The notes below the pieces were generated by a model. The model made no database searches. It had not been told where the DNA came from and was given only the letters and a program-made list of their open reading frames with translations. 18,089 nt of DNA from an uncultured Polycyclovorans sp. (lineage in GTDB: Bacteria > Pseudomonadota > Gammaproteobacteria > Nevskiales > Nevskiaceae), in NCBI GenBank assembly GCA_936928855.1, contig CAKZHZ010000089.1, forward strand, positions 1 through 18,089, written 5' to 3'. The translations under genes and the position numbers were made by a program. Of this stretch, positions 1 to 6,629 are shown in pieces; the first letter of the stretch is position 1; each line of letters opens with the position of its first letter.

Positions 1-939
1 CCCCAACTTCTTCTTGGTGACCTGCTCGATGCAGCGGTCAACGAAGACACGTCCGATCGCCAGCTCGGTCTTCAGCTCAGCCAGCTTGAAACGGGTGTTC
101 TGGAAGCCCGCCACCGGCTTGCCGAAAACCTTGCGGCTGCGGGTGTACTCCTGTGTCTGCTCGAGCACGGCTTCGGCGCCAGCGATGGAGGTGATCGCAA
201 TGATCAGCCGTTCCCATGCCAGTTCCTGCATCAGCATGATGAAGCCCATACCTTCGCGCCCAAGCAGGTTGGATTTCGGCACGCGAACGTTTTCAAAGAA
301 CAGCTCACAGGTGTCCTGAGCGTGCATCCCCACTTTTTTCAGCGGCTTGCCCTTGGTAAAGCCCGCACGATCGGCTTCCACGAGAATCAGTGAGATGTCC
401 TTGGCGCCTTCGCCGGAATCACCGGTCTTCGCCACCACCACCACCAGATCGCAGAGGTAGCCATTGGTGATGAAGATCTTCGACCCGTTGATGACATAGT
501 CATCGCCATCAGCGACGGCGCGGGTCTTCACGCCCTGCAGATCAGAACCGGTCCCCGGCTCGGTCATGGCGATCGCCGTCACCGTCTCGCCGGATGCCAT
601 CTTCGGCAGCCACATGGCTTTCTGCTCATCGCTGCCGAAGTTGTTGATGTAGTGGGCCACGATCTCGCTGTGCAGCGGCCAGCCGATTCCGGTGGCACCG
701 GCGCGCGCCAGCTCTTCCATCTGCACCACACTGAACAGGCGATCCCCGGTCCCACCAAATGCCTCAGGCATCGACATGTTGAGCATGCCCAGCTCACCGG
801 CGCGATTCCAGATCTGCCGGTCCACGTGCTGCTGGGCCTCCCAGCGCTCATGGTGCGGCAGGATTTCCTCCTCGATGAAACGACGGGTGGTCTTGCGGAA
901 GTCCTCGTGGTCAGAGGTGAACAGCGTACGCGGGATCAT
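1..939 (-). CDS. Acyl-CoA dehydrogenase, C-terminus outside the window
   Basis: FAD-dependent acyl-CoA dehydrogenase, which forms trans-2-enoyl-CoA in beta-oxidation and passes electrons to ETF. The visible 313 residues open MIPRTLFTSDHEDF and run without a stop to the window edge; the family is usually about 380 residues, so the last 70 or so, where the catalytic Glu of many members lies, are missing. Visible: the N-terminal helical domain; the family signature AMTEPGTGSDLQG at about residues 124-136; the beta-domain stretch KIFITNGYLCDLVVVVAKTG; and the start of the C-terminal helical domain with TRSRKVFGKP. The ATG at 939 has a good ribosome site (GGAGAG, about 5 bases upstream). It follows an alcohol dehydrogenase, thioesterase and acyl-CoA-binding protein on the same strand, which fits acyl-CoA metabolism, but a 173-bp gap with its own inverted repeats suggests separate control. 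Chain-length specificity cannot be read. Confidence 0.93.
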   Translation of the reverse strand, partial: MIPRTLFTSDHEDFRKTTRRFIEEEILPHHERWEAQQHVDRQIWNRAGELGMLNMSMPEAFGGTGDRLFSVVQMEELARAGATGIGWPLHSEIVAHYINNFGSDEQKAMWLPKMASGETVTAIAMTEPGTGSDLQGVKTRAVADGDDYVINGSKIFITNGYLCDLVVVVAKTGDSGEGAKDISLILVEADRAGFTKGKPLKKVGMHAQDTCELFFENVRVPKSNLLGREGMGFIMLMQELAWERLIIAITSIAGAEAVLEQTQEYTRSRKVFGKPVAGFQNTRFKLAELKTELAIGRVFVDRCIEQVTKKKLG

Positions 940-958
940 GGTCTCTCCGGGAAATGAT

Positions 959-999
959 TGTTACCGATAAGCAATGAATTGCCGACCATGATGGTAACA
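959..999. promoter_or_regulatory. Inverted repeat upstream of the acyl-CoA dehydrogenase
   Basis: TGTTACC (959-965) and GGTAACA (993-999) form a perfect 7-bp inverted repeat separated by 27 bases, 20 to 60 bases before the acyl-CoA dehydrogenase start. Each arm could be half of a repressor site, or the pair could be looped by one regulator. No known operator is recognised, so a regulatory role is inferred only from position and symmetry. Confidence 0.3.
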
Positions 1000-1094
1000 G
1001 AGACCCCTGTCGCTGCCAGCCGAAGCACCCCTGAATATTGATCTTTGCAACCATTGCCGCGAAACGACGGCTATAGCCCTCAGACATCCCAATT

Positions 1095-1110
1095 GGTAAT
1101 TATTATTACC
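1095..1110. promoter_or_regulatory. Palindrome GGTAAT-N4-ATTACC in the ADH / acyl-CoA dehydrogenase gap
   Basis: GGTAATTATTATTACC is a perfect 6-bp inverted repeat with a TATT centre, AT-rich in a GC-rich setting, two bases past the stop codon of the alcohol dehydrogenase. It shares the GGTAA core with the arms at 959-999. Size and symmetry fit a TetR-type operator, but no regulator gene is in the window. It lacks the GC stem and T-tract of an intrinsic terminator. Confidence 0.3.
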
Positions 1111-1112
1111 CT

Positions 1113-2246
1113 TCAGGGAAACATGACGACCTGGCGCACTGCCTCCCCGCGCGCCAAGCGGTCAAAACCGAGGTTGATGTCCTCCAAAGCCAACCGATGC
1201 GTCAGCAGACGCTCCACCGGAAGGCGGCCGGCCTTGAACAGCGAGACAAAGCGCGGCACATCGCGGCTGGGAACACAGGACCCCATGTAGGATCCTTTCA
1301 CGGTGCGCTCCTCCGCCACCAGGCTGACGGCAGGCACGGCAAACTGCCGCGCGGGATGCGGCAACCCCACGGTGATGGTGAGGCCGCCGCGCCGGGTCGC
1401 CTGATAGGCCTGCACCAGCACCTGCTCATGTCCAACGGTCTCGATCGCCACGTCGACACCGCCGGCGACCTGCTCCCGGATCGCGGATGGCATGTCGCCA
1501 TCCCCAGTCGCCAACACGGTATGCGTTGCACCCAGCGCCCGCGCAAGTGCCAACTTGTCTTCGCGAACATCCACCGCCACCACCGGATGGGCACCACTGG
1601 CCACGGCGCCCAGCAGGGCCGCAAGGCCGACCCCGCCCAATCCGAAGATGGCGACACTCTGCCCCGGCGCGACACGCGCGGTGTTGACCACCGCACCGAC
1701 ACCGGTCATCACCGCGCAACCGAACAGCGCCGCAATCTCGGGCGGCAGCGACGGATCGATCCTGACGGCGGAGTACTGCGACACCACGGTGTGCTCGGCA
1801 AACCCGGAAACACCGAGATGCTGATGCAGGGGGTCGAGACCGTCGCGGAACGGCCGGTGCCCCGACAGCAGGGCCCCCGCAACATTGGCCGCCGCGCCCG
1901 GCTCACACAACGCCGCACGGCCCTCCGCGCAGGGACTGCAGTGCCCACAGACCGGCACGAAGGAAAACACCACCGCATCCCCCGGCGAGAAGGCGCTGAC
2001 CCCGTCTCCACAGGCCACGACTTCGCCCGCAGCTTCGTGCCCCAGCACCATCGGCATCACACGCGGCCGCGAGCCGTCGATCACCGAAAGGTCGGAGTGA
2101 CAGAGTCCGGCCGCACGCACACGGATCAGCAACTCGCCCGGCCCCGGCGGCGCCAACTGCACGGTTTCGATGCGCAGCGGGCGCGAGCGTTCGTACGGAG
2201 CGGGCAAGCCCATTTCGCGAAGGACGGCAGCACGGGTGGAAATCAC
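1113..2246 (-). CDS. Zinc-dependent alcohol dehydrogenase (MDR superfamily)
   Basis: Medium-chain Zn alcohol dehydrogenase of 377 residues, full length for the group, expected to oxidise an alcohol to an aldehyde with NAD(P) in the cytoplasm. Catalytic zinc ligands: Cys49 in GLCHSD and His70-Glu71 in LGHEAAGEV, with a third-ligand Cys near residue 178 (ALFGCAVMTGVG). The structural zinc lobe is intact: Cys100, Cys103, Cys106 and Cys114. The Rossmann motif IFGLGGVGLAAL follows at about 200. The pattern resembles class III-like enzymes, but the substrate is unknown. The start is GTG, in a GTGA overlap with the stop of the thioesterase gene, preceded by GAGAGGAG about 9 bases upstream; this supports translational coupling and the chosen start. 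Together with ACBP and the thioesterase it looks like one lipid or alcohol unit. Confidence 0.93.
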   Translation of the reverse strand: MISTRAAVLREMGLPAPYERSRPLRIETVQLAPPGPGELLIRVRAAGLCHSDLSVIDGSRPRVMPMVLGHEAAGEVVACGDGVSAFSPGDAVVFSFVPVCGHCSPCAEGRAALCEPGAAANVAGALLSGHRPFRDGLDPLHQHLGVSGFAEHTVVSQYSAVRIDPSLPPEIAALFGCAVMTGVGAVVNTARVAPGQSVAIFGLGGVGLAALLGAVASGAHPVVAVDVREDKLALARALGATHTVLATGDGDMPSAIREQVAGGVDVAIETVGHEQVLVQAYQATRRGGLTITVGLPHPARQFAVPAVSLVAEERTVKGSYMGSCVPSRDVPRFVSLFKAGRLPVERLLTHRLALEDINLGFDRLARGEAVRQVVMFP

Positions 2247-2698
2247 GAGCCAGGCTCCTCTCGTTCAGGAACATGAAGTGCCGCCAGCGCCGCACGCAGT
2301 GCCCCCTCCAGAGGCACGGGCCGGCGCGTAGCGCGATCGACGAAGACATGGACGAAGCCGCCTTCCGCGGCGGGCGCATCCTCACCCTCGCGGAACAGGC
2401 CGATCGCATACTGGACGCTGCTGCGCCCCAATCGCGCCACCCGCAGCCCCGCCTCGACCTGATCCGGGAACGCCAGCGGTGCGTGGTACTGACACTCCGA
2501 GCGCACGCACAGGCCGATCACCGGGCCACCATGAATGTCCAGGCCGCCCTCGCGAATCAGATAACGGTTGATCACGCTGTCGAAGTAGCTGTAGTACTCG
2601 ACGTTGTTGACGTGGCCATAAACATCGTTGTCCTTCCAGCGCGTATCGATCATCGCAAAGCGCGGATAGTCCGCGCGACCACTTTGCGGGGCCGCCAT
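2243..2698 (-). CDS. Hotdog-fold acyl-CoA thioesterase (4HBT/FadM-like)
   Basis: A 151-residue single-domain protein of the 4-hydroxybenzoyl-CoA thioesterase family, which hydrolyses acyl-CoA to free acid and CoA. The active-site stretch WKDNDVYGHVNN (residues 21-32) matches the D-x-D-x-x-G-H-V-N-N pattern of FadM-like enzymes, with Asp23 or Asp25 the likely catalytic acid. RSECQYHAPLAFPDQVEAGLRV is the usual central strand region. It starts three bases after the acyl-CoA-binding protein stop and its own stop overlaps the next gene by four bases, so the three are almost surely co-transcribed. No clear Shine-Dalgarno precedes the ATG, which suggests coupling to the upstream gene; the in-frame Met16 is a less likely alternative start. 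Substrate chain length is unknown. Confidence 0.88.
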   Translation of the reverse strand: MAAPQSGRADYPRFAMIDTRWKDNDVYGHVNNVEYYSYFDSVINRYLIREGGLDIHGGPVIGLCVRSECQYHAPLAFPDQVEAGLRVARLGRSSVQYAIGLFREGEDAPAAEGGFVHVFVDRATRRPVPLEGALRAALAALHVPEREEPGS

Positions 2699-2701
2699 CG
2701 G

Positions 2702-2968
2702 CTACTTGTGCGTCTTGAGCAGCGCGGTCACCTTGTCGATGTACGCCTTGCGCGCGGCGTCCGCAGAGTGCCCCTTCAGTTTGGCCCAGGCGTCGTACTT
2801 GGCACGTCCGACCATGTCCAGCATACCGGGGCGGCTGCCGCTGACATCGCCATCGCTGGCCTGCTTGAAGTGCGCGTACAGGAACAGCATGTCTTCGTTG
2901 GACGGCCGCTTGGTCAGTGTTTTGACATCAGCCTGCGCTTGGGTAAAGGCCGCAGTGGAATCGCTCAT
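2702..2968 (-). CDS. Acyl-CoA-binding protein (ACBP)
   Basis: An 88-residue four-helix acyl-CoA-binding protein, the full domain length. It binds long-chain acyl-CoA in the cytosol and buffers or delivers it to enzymes. Family landmarks: FLYAHFKQASDGD in helix 2, then RPGMLDMVGRAKYDAWAKLKG, which carries the Tyr, Lys and Trp positions that contact CoA in this family. Bacterial ACBPs are patchily distributed, so its place ahead of a thioesterase and two dehydrogenases is informative: it points to handling of fatty acyl-CoA. The stop is TAG. A GGAGCGAGAG ribosome site lies directly before the ATG, and a promoter-like TGTTATAAA sits about 30 bases upstream. Confidence 0.93.
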   Translation of the reverse strand: MSDSTAAFTQAQADVKTLTKRPSNEDMLFLYAHFKQASDGDVSGSRPGMLDMVGRAKYDAWAKLKGHSADAARKAYIDKVTALLKTHK

Positions 2969-2990
2969 CTCTCGCTCCGAAAAGGAAAAC

Positions 2991-3021
2991 CGACGCGATT
3001 TATAACACGCGTTTCGCGTCG
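2991..3021 (-). promoter_or_regulatory. Hairpin with embedded extended -10, between the Omp85 gene and ACBP
   Basis: On the minus strand CGACGCG pairs perfectly with CGCGTCG (plus 3015-3021 and 2991-2997) around a 17-base loop, and GTTTTCCTTTTC follows, so it could be a weak terminator for the Omp85 gene. The loop contains TGTTATAAA (TATAAA at plus 2999-3004), a good extended -10 for ACBP, although no strong -35 is seen 17 bases upstream. The two functions may overlap in this 54-bp gap; the assignment is inference. Confidence 0.4.
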
Positions 3022-3022
3022 C

Positions 3023-4273
3023 TCAGGGACGCCCGCCGAAGACCTGCCCCTCGCCTCCGTCGCCGAGAGGAAAGGCCCAGCCCACCTCCACCTCGAGGTT
3101 GACGAACTGGGGAACGCGCAGCCGCAGTCCGAGGCCCAGGCTGGTGTAGCTGTCGCGCAGGGTCATGCCGCGCACATCGTCAAACACATTGCCATTCTCG
3201 AGCACCACGAGCACGCGCAACCACGGCCAGTGGAGTGGCCGCAACCACTCCACTGCGAGGCGATAGTAGGCATCGCCTTCGATGAAAGCGCGGTCATAGG
3301 CCCGCAACTGCCCACCGCCACCCAGCGAATAGGCGTCGATACTGGCAGGTCCGCCGTGATAACCCCCAAGCTCGGCGAACAGGTGCAGGCTCTGGTGCGG
3401 GGTGTTGCCGAACGGCCGCAGCCAGGCAACCTCAGCTCCCCAATGCACGAAATCATAGTCGGCAATCCAGCCTTCGCGGGCGGCATCAAGGTGCATGTTG
3501 AACCGGAGGCCCTCGTCGCTGTAAACCCGGAACCGCTGGTTGCGATAGGCCAGTACGGTCCCGAGTGCGGCCGCGTGACCATCCTCGGGCGGAGCCGACG
3601 GGCCAAGGGTGTCCTGTCGTCGCCAGCGCGGCCCCAGCCCCACGGACCACCCCTGATTGCTGCGCCCGAGGGTGAGCTGACGCAGCCAGGTCACCGCGGC
3701 AGTATCAATGCGCTCGTCATAGGCCTTGCCACCCGCGCCATCCAGCACCGGGCGCGTGGTGTGGCCCATTCCCACTACCAGCGTCTCATAGCGGCCGGTC
3801 AGCGCGGGCGCCACATAGCTGATCGCGTACTGGGTCTCCTCCCCCACCCCTGGCTCTTCGGTGTTCTCCCGCTCCCCGTACACCACCAGACTGTGATTGA
3901 GGCCGAACACGTTGCTCCAACGCACTTGGGCGCCGTAGCTGTAGCGTCCGTCCGCATTGGCCGAGAGCCGCGGCACCGGCAGCAGATAGAACTTCTCCCT
4001 GACGGCGTAAGTGAGCACCTTGCCCTGGGCCGTTCGCTGCACCGTCAGTTCGACAGAGCGGAACAGGCCGAGATCAAGCAGCGCCTGACGGTCATCTTCC
4101 AGTTGCTCGTCCGTCGGCGTACTGCCCTCGCGCCAGCGCAACTCGCGCCGCAGCACATGCAACTGCGTGACCTCGTTGCCCTTGATGTAAACCGCCACCA
4201 CGGGCGAAGGCTGATCGGATGCCACCAGCAGGCCGGACCACAACAGGCAGGCGGCCGCCAGCCAGCGCGTCAT
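3023..4273 (-). CDS. Omp85-superfamily outer-membrane protein with a single POTRA domain
   Basis: A 416-residue outer-membrane beta-barrel protein. Residues 1-19 form a signal peptide (MTRWLAAACLLWSGLLVAS). Residues about 25-97 form one POTRA repeat, with VYIKGNEVTQLHVLRREL, then LEDDRQALLDLGLFRSVEL and a closing VREKFYLLPV. The rest is alternating beta-strand sequence rich in Tyr, Trp and Gly, long enough for a 16-strand barrel of the D15/surface-antigen type. The conserved VRGF-type loop-6 motif appears as GQLRAYDRAFIEGDAYYRL, with Ala in place of the usual Gly. BamA has five POTRA domains and TamA three, so this is neither; short Omp85 members of unknown role are the closest match. The start overlaps the folA stop (ATGA), so it is translated from the folate operon. 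Substrate or partner is unknown. Confidence 0.85.
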   Translation of the reverse strand: MTRWLAAACLLWSGLLVASDQPSPVVAVYIKGNEVTQLHVLRRELRWREGSTPTDEQLEDDRQALLDLGLFRSVELTVQRTAQGKVLTYAVREKFYLLPVPRLSANADGRYSYGAQVRWSNVFGLNHSLVVYGERENTEEPGVGEETQYAISYVAPALTGRYETLVVGMGHTTRPVLDGAGGKAYDERIDTAAVTWLRQLTLGRSNQGWSVGLGPRWRRQDTLGPSAPPEDGHAAALGTVLAYRNQRFRVYSDEGLRFNMHLDAAREGWIADYDFVHWGAEVAWLRPFGNTPHQSLHLFAELGGYHGGPASIDAYSLGGGGQLRAYDRAFIEGDAYYRLAVEWLRPLHWPWLRVLVVLENGNVFDDVRGMTLRDSYTSLGLGLRLRVPQFVNLEVEVGWAFPLGDGGEGQVFGGRP

Positions 4274-4761
4274 GTCCGCCGGTACTCGGCGAAGTCAAAT
4301 GCGACCGGGTGTCGCGCATCCGCGGCATGATGCTCACGATCGACGCAGCGCCATTGCGTCGGGTCCACTGGCGGGAACCAGGCGTCCCCCTCGGGCGCGG
4401 CGTCCACTTCGGTGAGGAACAAGCCGTCCGCAAAAGGCAGGGTCTGAGTGTAGAGGTCGCCTCCACCAATCACCCACAGGGGCCCGCCCTCGGGCGGGAA
4501 CAGCGCATCCTCGAGACGGTCGAACACCAGCGCTCCGGGCGCGGCATAGGCCGGATGCCGGGTCAGCACGCGGTTCTCCCGCCCTGGCAGCGGACGACCC
4601 AGCGACTCCCAGGTGCGCCGTCCCATGACCACGGGCTGGCCCATCGTCAACTGTTTGAAGCGCTTGAGATCATCGGGCAGCCGCCACGGCAGGTCGCCGT
4701 CCACGCCGATGACGCGATTGCGCCCGAGGGCGGCGATGAGGCAGATCGTTGCGCTTGTCAT
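4270..4761 (-). CDS. folA: Dihydrofolate reductase
   Basis: Reduces dihydrofolate to tetrahydrofolate with NADPH, recycling the dihydrofolate released by thymidylate synthase. At 163 residues it is the usual size. The substrate site is seen as GVDGDLPWRLPDDLKRFK, where Asp31 corresponds to the catalytic Asp27 of the E. coli enzyme. VVMGRRTWESLGRPLPGREN (about 44-63) is the NADPH-binding stretch, and VIGGGDLYTQTLPFAD (98-112) carries the conserved Gly-Gly turn. It lies 44 bp after thyA, the common partner order. An AAGGGAT stretch precedes the ATG, rather far upstream. The stop overlaps the Omp85 start by four bases. Confidence 0.97.
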   Translation of the reverse strand: MTSATICLIAALGRNRVIGVDGDLPWRLPDDLKRFKQLTMGQPVVMGRRTWESLGRPLPGRENRVLTRHPAYAAPGALVFDRLEDALFPPEGGPLWVIGGGDLYTQTLPFADGLFLTEVDAAPEGDAWFPPVDPTQWRCVDREHHAADARHPVAFDFAEYRRT

Positions 4762-4805
4762 GGTCGCAGCATATCCCTTCGCTCAGGCCAGGGCGCAACC
4801 CGCGA

Positions 4806-5600
4806 TCACACTGCGACGGGCGCCTTGATATGGGGATGGGGGTCGTAATCGGAGAGGGTGAAATCACCCAGGGAAAAGGCGAACAGGTCCTGAACCTCCG
4901 GGTTGAGCGCCATGCGCGGCAGCGCCCGCGGCGAGCGCGACAACTGCAGCTTCGCCTGCTCAAGATGATTGGCATACAGGTGGCAGTCGCCGCCGGTCCA
5001 TACAAAATCGCCGGGCCGGAGCCCCGTAACCTGCGCCACCATCATCGTCAGCAGGGCATAGGAGGCGATATTGAATGGCACCCCCAGAAAGATATCGGCA
5101 CTGCGCTGATACAGCTGGCACGAGAGACGCCCATCTGCCACATAAAACTGGAACAGCGCATGGCAGGGCATGAGGGCCATGCGGTCGAGCTCCCCCACAT
5201 TCCAGGCCGACACGATCATGCGCCGTGAATCCGGGGTGCCACGAATCTGTTCGAGCACCTGCTGAATCTGATCGACATGCCGCCCGTCCGGTGTCGGCCA
5301 ACTCCGCCATTGCCGACCGTAGACCGGACCGAGATCACCCTCCGCATCGGCCCACTCGTCCCAGATACTGACCCCCTGGGATTTCAGCCAGGCGATGTTG
5401 GTGTCGCCGCGCAGGAACCACAGCAGCTCCACGATGATCGATTTCAGATGCAGTTTCTTGGTGGTCAGCAGCGGGAACCCTTGCGACAGATCGAACCGCA
5501 TCTGATGCCCGAATACCGAGCGGGTGCCGGTACCGGTGCGGTCGGCTTTGTCGGCACCTTCATCCAGCACCCGTTGCATCAAGGCGAGATAGGCCTGCAT
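4806..5600 (-). CDS. thyA: Thymidylate synthase
   Basis: Converts dUMP to dTMP using 5,10-methylene-THF, the product of the glycine cleavage system encoded in the same window. It is 264 residues, the same length as E. coli ThyA, with matching numbering: phosphate-binding Arg126-Arg127 in DSRRMIVSAWN and nucleophile Cys146 in LMPCHALFQFYV. Also present are RTGTGTRSVFG near the N-terminus, QRSADIFLGVPFNIASYALL in the dUMP site, and the C-terminal HPHIKAPVAV whose last residues close the active site. The ATG is one base after the lgt stop (TGACATG), so it is coupled to lgt; the lgt-thyA order is common in proteobacteria. Confidence 0.98.
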   Translation of the reverse strand: MQAYLALMQRVLDEGADKADRTGTGTRSVFGHQMRFDLSQGFPLLTTKKLHLKSIIVELLWFLRGDTNIAWLKSQGVSIWDEWADAEGDLGPVYGRQWRSWPTPDGRHVDQIQQVLEQIRGTPDSRRMIVSAWNVGELDRMALMPCHALFQFYVADGRLSCQLYQRSADIFLGVPFNIASYALLTMMVAQVTGLRPGDFVWTGGDCHLYANHLEQAKLQLSRSPRALPRMALNPEVQDLFAFSLGDFTLSDYDPHPHIKAPVAV

Positions 5601-5601
5601 G

Positions 5602-6399
5602 TCAGCCCCCGTTGGCGCGGGGGCGTCCGTAGGCCACCCCCAGCATGATCAGTCCCAGCACCAACATCGGCAGGCTCAGCTGCATCCCCATGGTGAACCA
5701 GGTGGTGCCATGGAGATACCCGATATGGGCGTCCGGCAGCCGCACCAGTTCCACCGATGAGCGGAACACGGCATAGAGCACCAGAAACAGCCCCGAAACC
5801 GCCATCCGCGGCCGCGGCCTGCGGCCAAACCACCACAGCAGCGCCAGCATCACCACCCCTTCCAGCAGCGCCTCGTAGAGCATGGAGGGGTGGCGCGGCT
5901 CGGGACCCGCCATCGGAAACACCATGCCCCAGGGCAGGTCTGTCGGGGCGCCATAGAGTTCGCCATTGATGAAATTGCCGATGCGCCCTGCGAGCAGGCC
6001 CACCGGGATCAGTGGCGCCGCGAAATCGGCGATATCGAAAACGTTGCGCTGTTTGACCCGGGCAAACCAGAAGTAAGCCACGATCACACCGATCAGGCCG
6101 CCATGAAAACTCATGCCACCCTCCCACATGCGCAGGATCATGGTGGGCTCGGCGAGAAACCGGTCCAGGTTGTAGAACAGGGTGTAGCCGATGCGGCCAC
6201 CCAGGATGACCCCGAGCACGATGTAGAACAGCAGGTCGGTCACCTGCTCACGCTGCCAGCCGATATGCGGCTGCCGCGCGCGCACGGTCCCCAGCCACCA
6301 GGCGCCGTAGAAACCGGCCAGATACATCAGTCCGTACCAATGAACCTTCAGCGGACCGAGGGCGAGGGCGACGGGATCAATCTGGGGATGGGTCAGCAT
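5602..6399 (-). CDS. lgt: Prolipoprotein diacylglyceryl transferase
   Basis: Inner-membrane enzyme that moves a diacylglyceryl group from phosphatidylglycerol to the lipobox Cys of prolipoproteins. From the chosen start (MLTHPQIDPVALALG) it is 265 residues with several hydrophobic membrane segments. Key residues align with E. coli Lgt at a constant offset of four: Tyr22 in HWYGLMYL, His99 in SFHGGLIGV, and Arg139, Asn142 and Glu147 in GRIGNFINGELYG. RHPSMLYEALLEG and FRSSVELVRLPD follow. The frame stays open 42 codons further upstream, but those codons come from the palindromic repeat and do not resemble Lgt, so I reject that start. It leads the lgt-thyA-folA-Omp85 unit. Confidence 0.97.
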   Translation of the reverse strand: MLTHPQIDPVALALGPLKVHWYGLMYLAGFYGAWWLGTVRARQPHIGWQREQVTDLLFYIVLGVILGGRIGYTLFYNLDRFLAEPTMILRMWEGGMSFHGGLIGVIVAYFWFARVKQRNVFDIADFAAPLIPVGLLAGRIGNFINGELYGAPTDLPWGMVFPMAGPEPRHPSMLYEALLEGVVMLALLWWFGRRPRPRMAVSGLFLVLYAVFRSSVELVRLPDAHIGYLHGTTWFTMGMQLSLPMLVLGLIMLGVAYGRPRANGG

Positions 6400-6406
6400 G
6401 GGGACG

Positions 6407-6412
6407 ATTGTA
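6407..6412 (-). promoter_or_regulatory. Candidate -10 box of lgt
   Basis: TACAAT on the minus strand ends seven bases before the lgt ATG, between the gene and the palindromic element. A start of transcription at the usual distance would fall at or next to the ATG, giving a leaderless or nearly leaderless message. No convincing -35 box is seen at the right spacing, so confidence is low. Confidence 0.25.
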
Positions 6413-6444
6413 CCTGCGGTCCGTGTCTCGACAGTGAACCGCGG

Positions 6445-6629
6445 CTCAGAGCTTGTGAAAAAAACGAACGCCGTCGCGAGAGCCTCGCCGGGCGTCTCCG
6501 GCAAGGCGTCCTGCGCGAAATCCAAGGAGTTTACTGAGGTAAATGACGCTGGATTCCGCGCAGGACAACGCCGCAGGGGGCGTTCGGCGGAGGTCGCAGC
6601 AGGCGGGCAATTTTTTCACAGGCTCTCAG
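6445..6629. repeat. 185-bp palindromic, MITE-like element between lgt and rlmI
   Basis: The ends form 19-bp terminal inverted repeats of pattern CTnAGAGCYTGTGAAAAAA (6445-6463 and the complement of 6611-6629; 17 of 19 agree). Inside, CGAACGCC (6465-6472) pairs with GGCGTTCG (6579-6586); a 16-bp arm at 6508-6523 pairs 15 of 16 with 6551-6566; and TTTAC (6530-6534) pairs with GTAAA (6539-6543) at the centre. Both halves are 92 bases around 6537. It has no coding capacity of its own. The outer repeat next to rlmI contains the rlmI stop codon (6626-6628). Such nested symmetry is typical of non-autonomous miniature elements or REP/BIME-type repeats. No clear target-site duplication is seen, and only one copy is in the window, so mobility is inferred. 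Confidence 0.7.
6458..6494 (-). terminator. Possible intrinsic terminator inside the palindromic element
   Basis: Read on the minus strand (downstream of rlmI), CGCC...GGCG (6491-6494 with 6469-6472) encloses GCGA...TCGC around a five-base loop, and seven T residues follow at 6464-6458 after four bases. The larger CGAACGCC/GGCGTTCG stem of the element ends directly at this T-tract. Either fold could stop the kinase-rlmI transcript before lgt. Inferred from shape only. Confidence 0.4.

Noticed and set aside
2273..4330. Long plus-strand open frame (685 codons)
   Set aside because: It lies antisense to the thioesterase, ACBP and Omp85 genes, all clearly coding on the minus strand. Its composition is rich in Arg, His and Gln with no recognisable domain, as expected for a mirror frame in GC-rich coding DNA.
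6400..6525. N-terminal extension of Lgt by 42 residues
   Set aside because: The extra codons read through the palindromic repeat, do not resemble Lgt, and the family start pattern is matched from the ATG at 6399.
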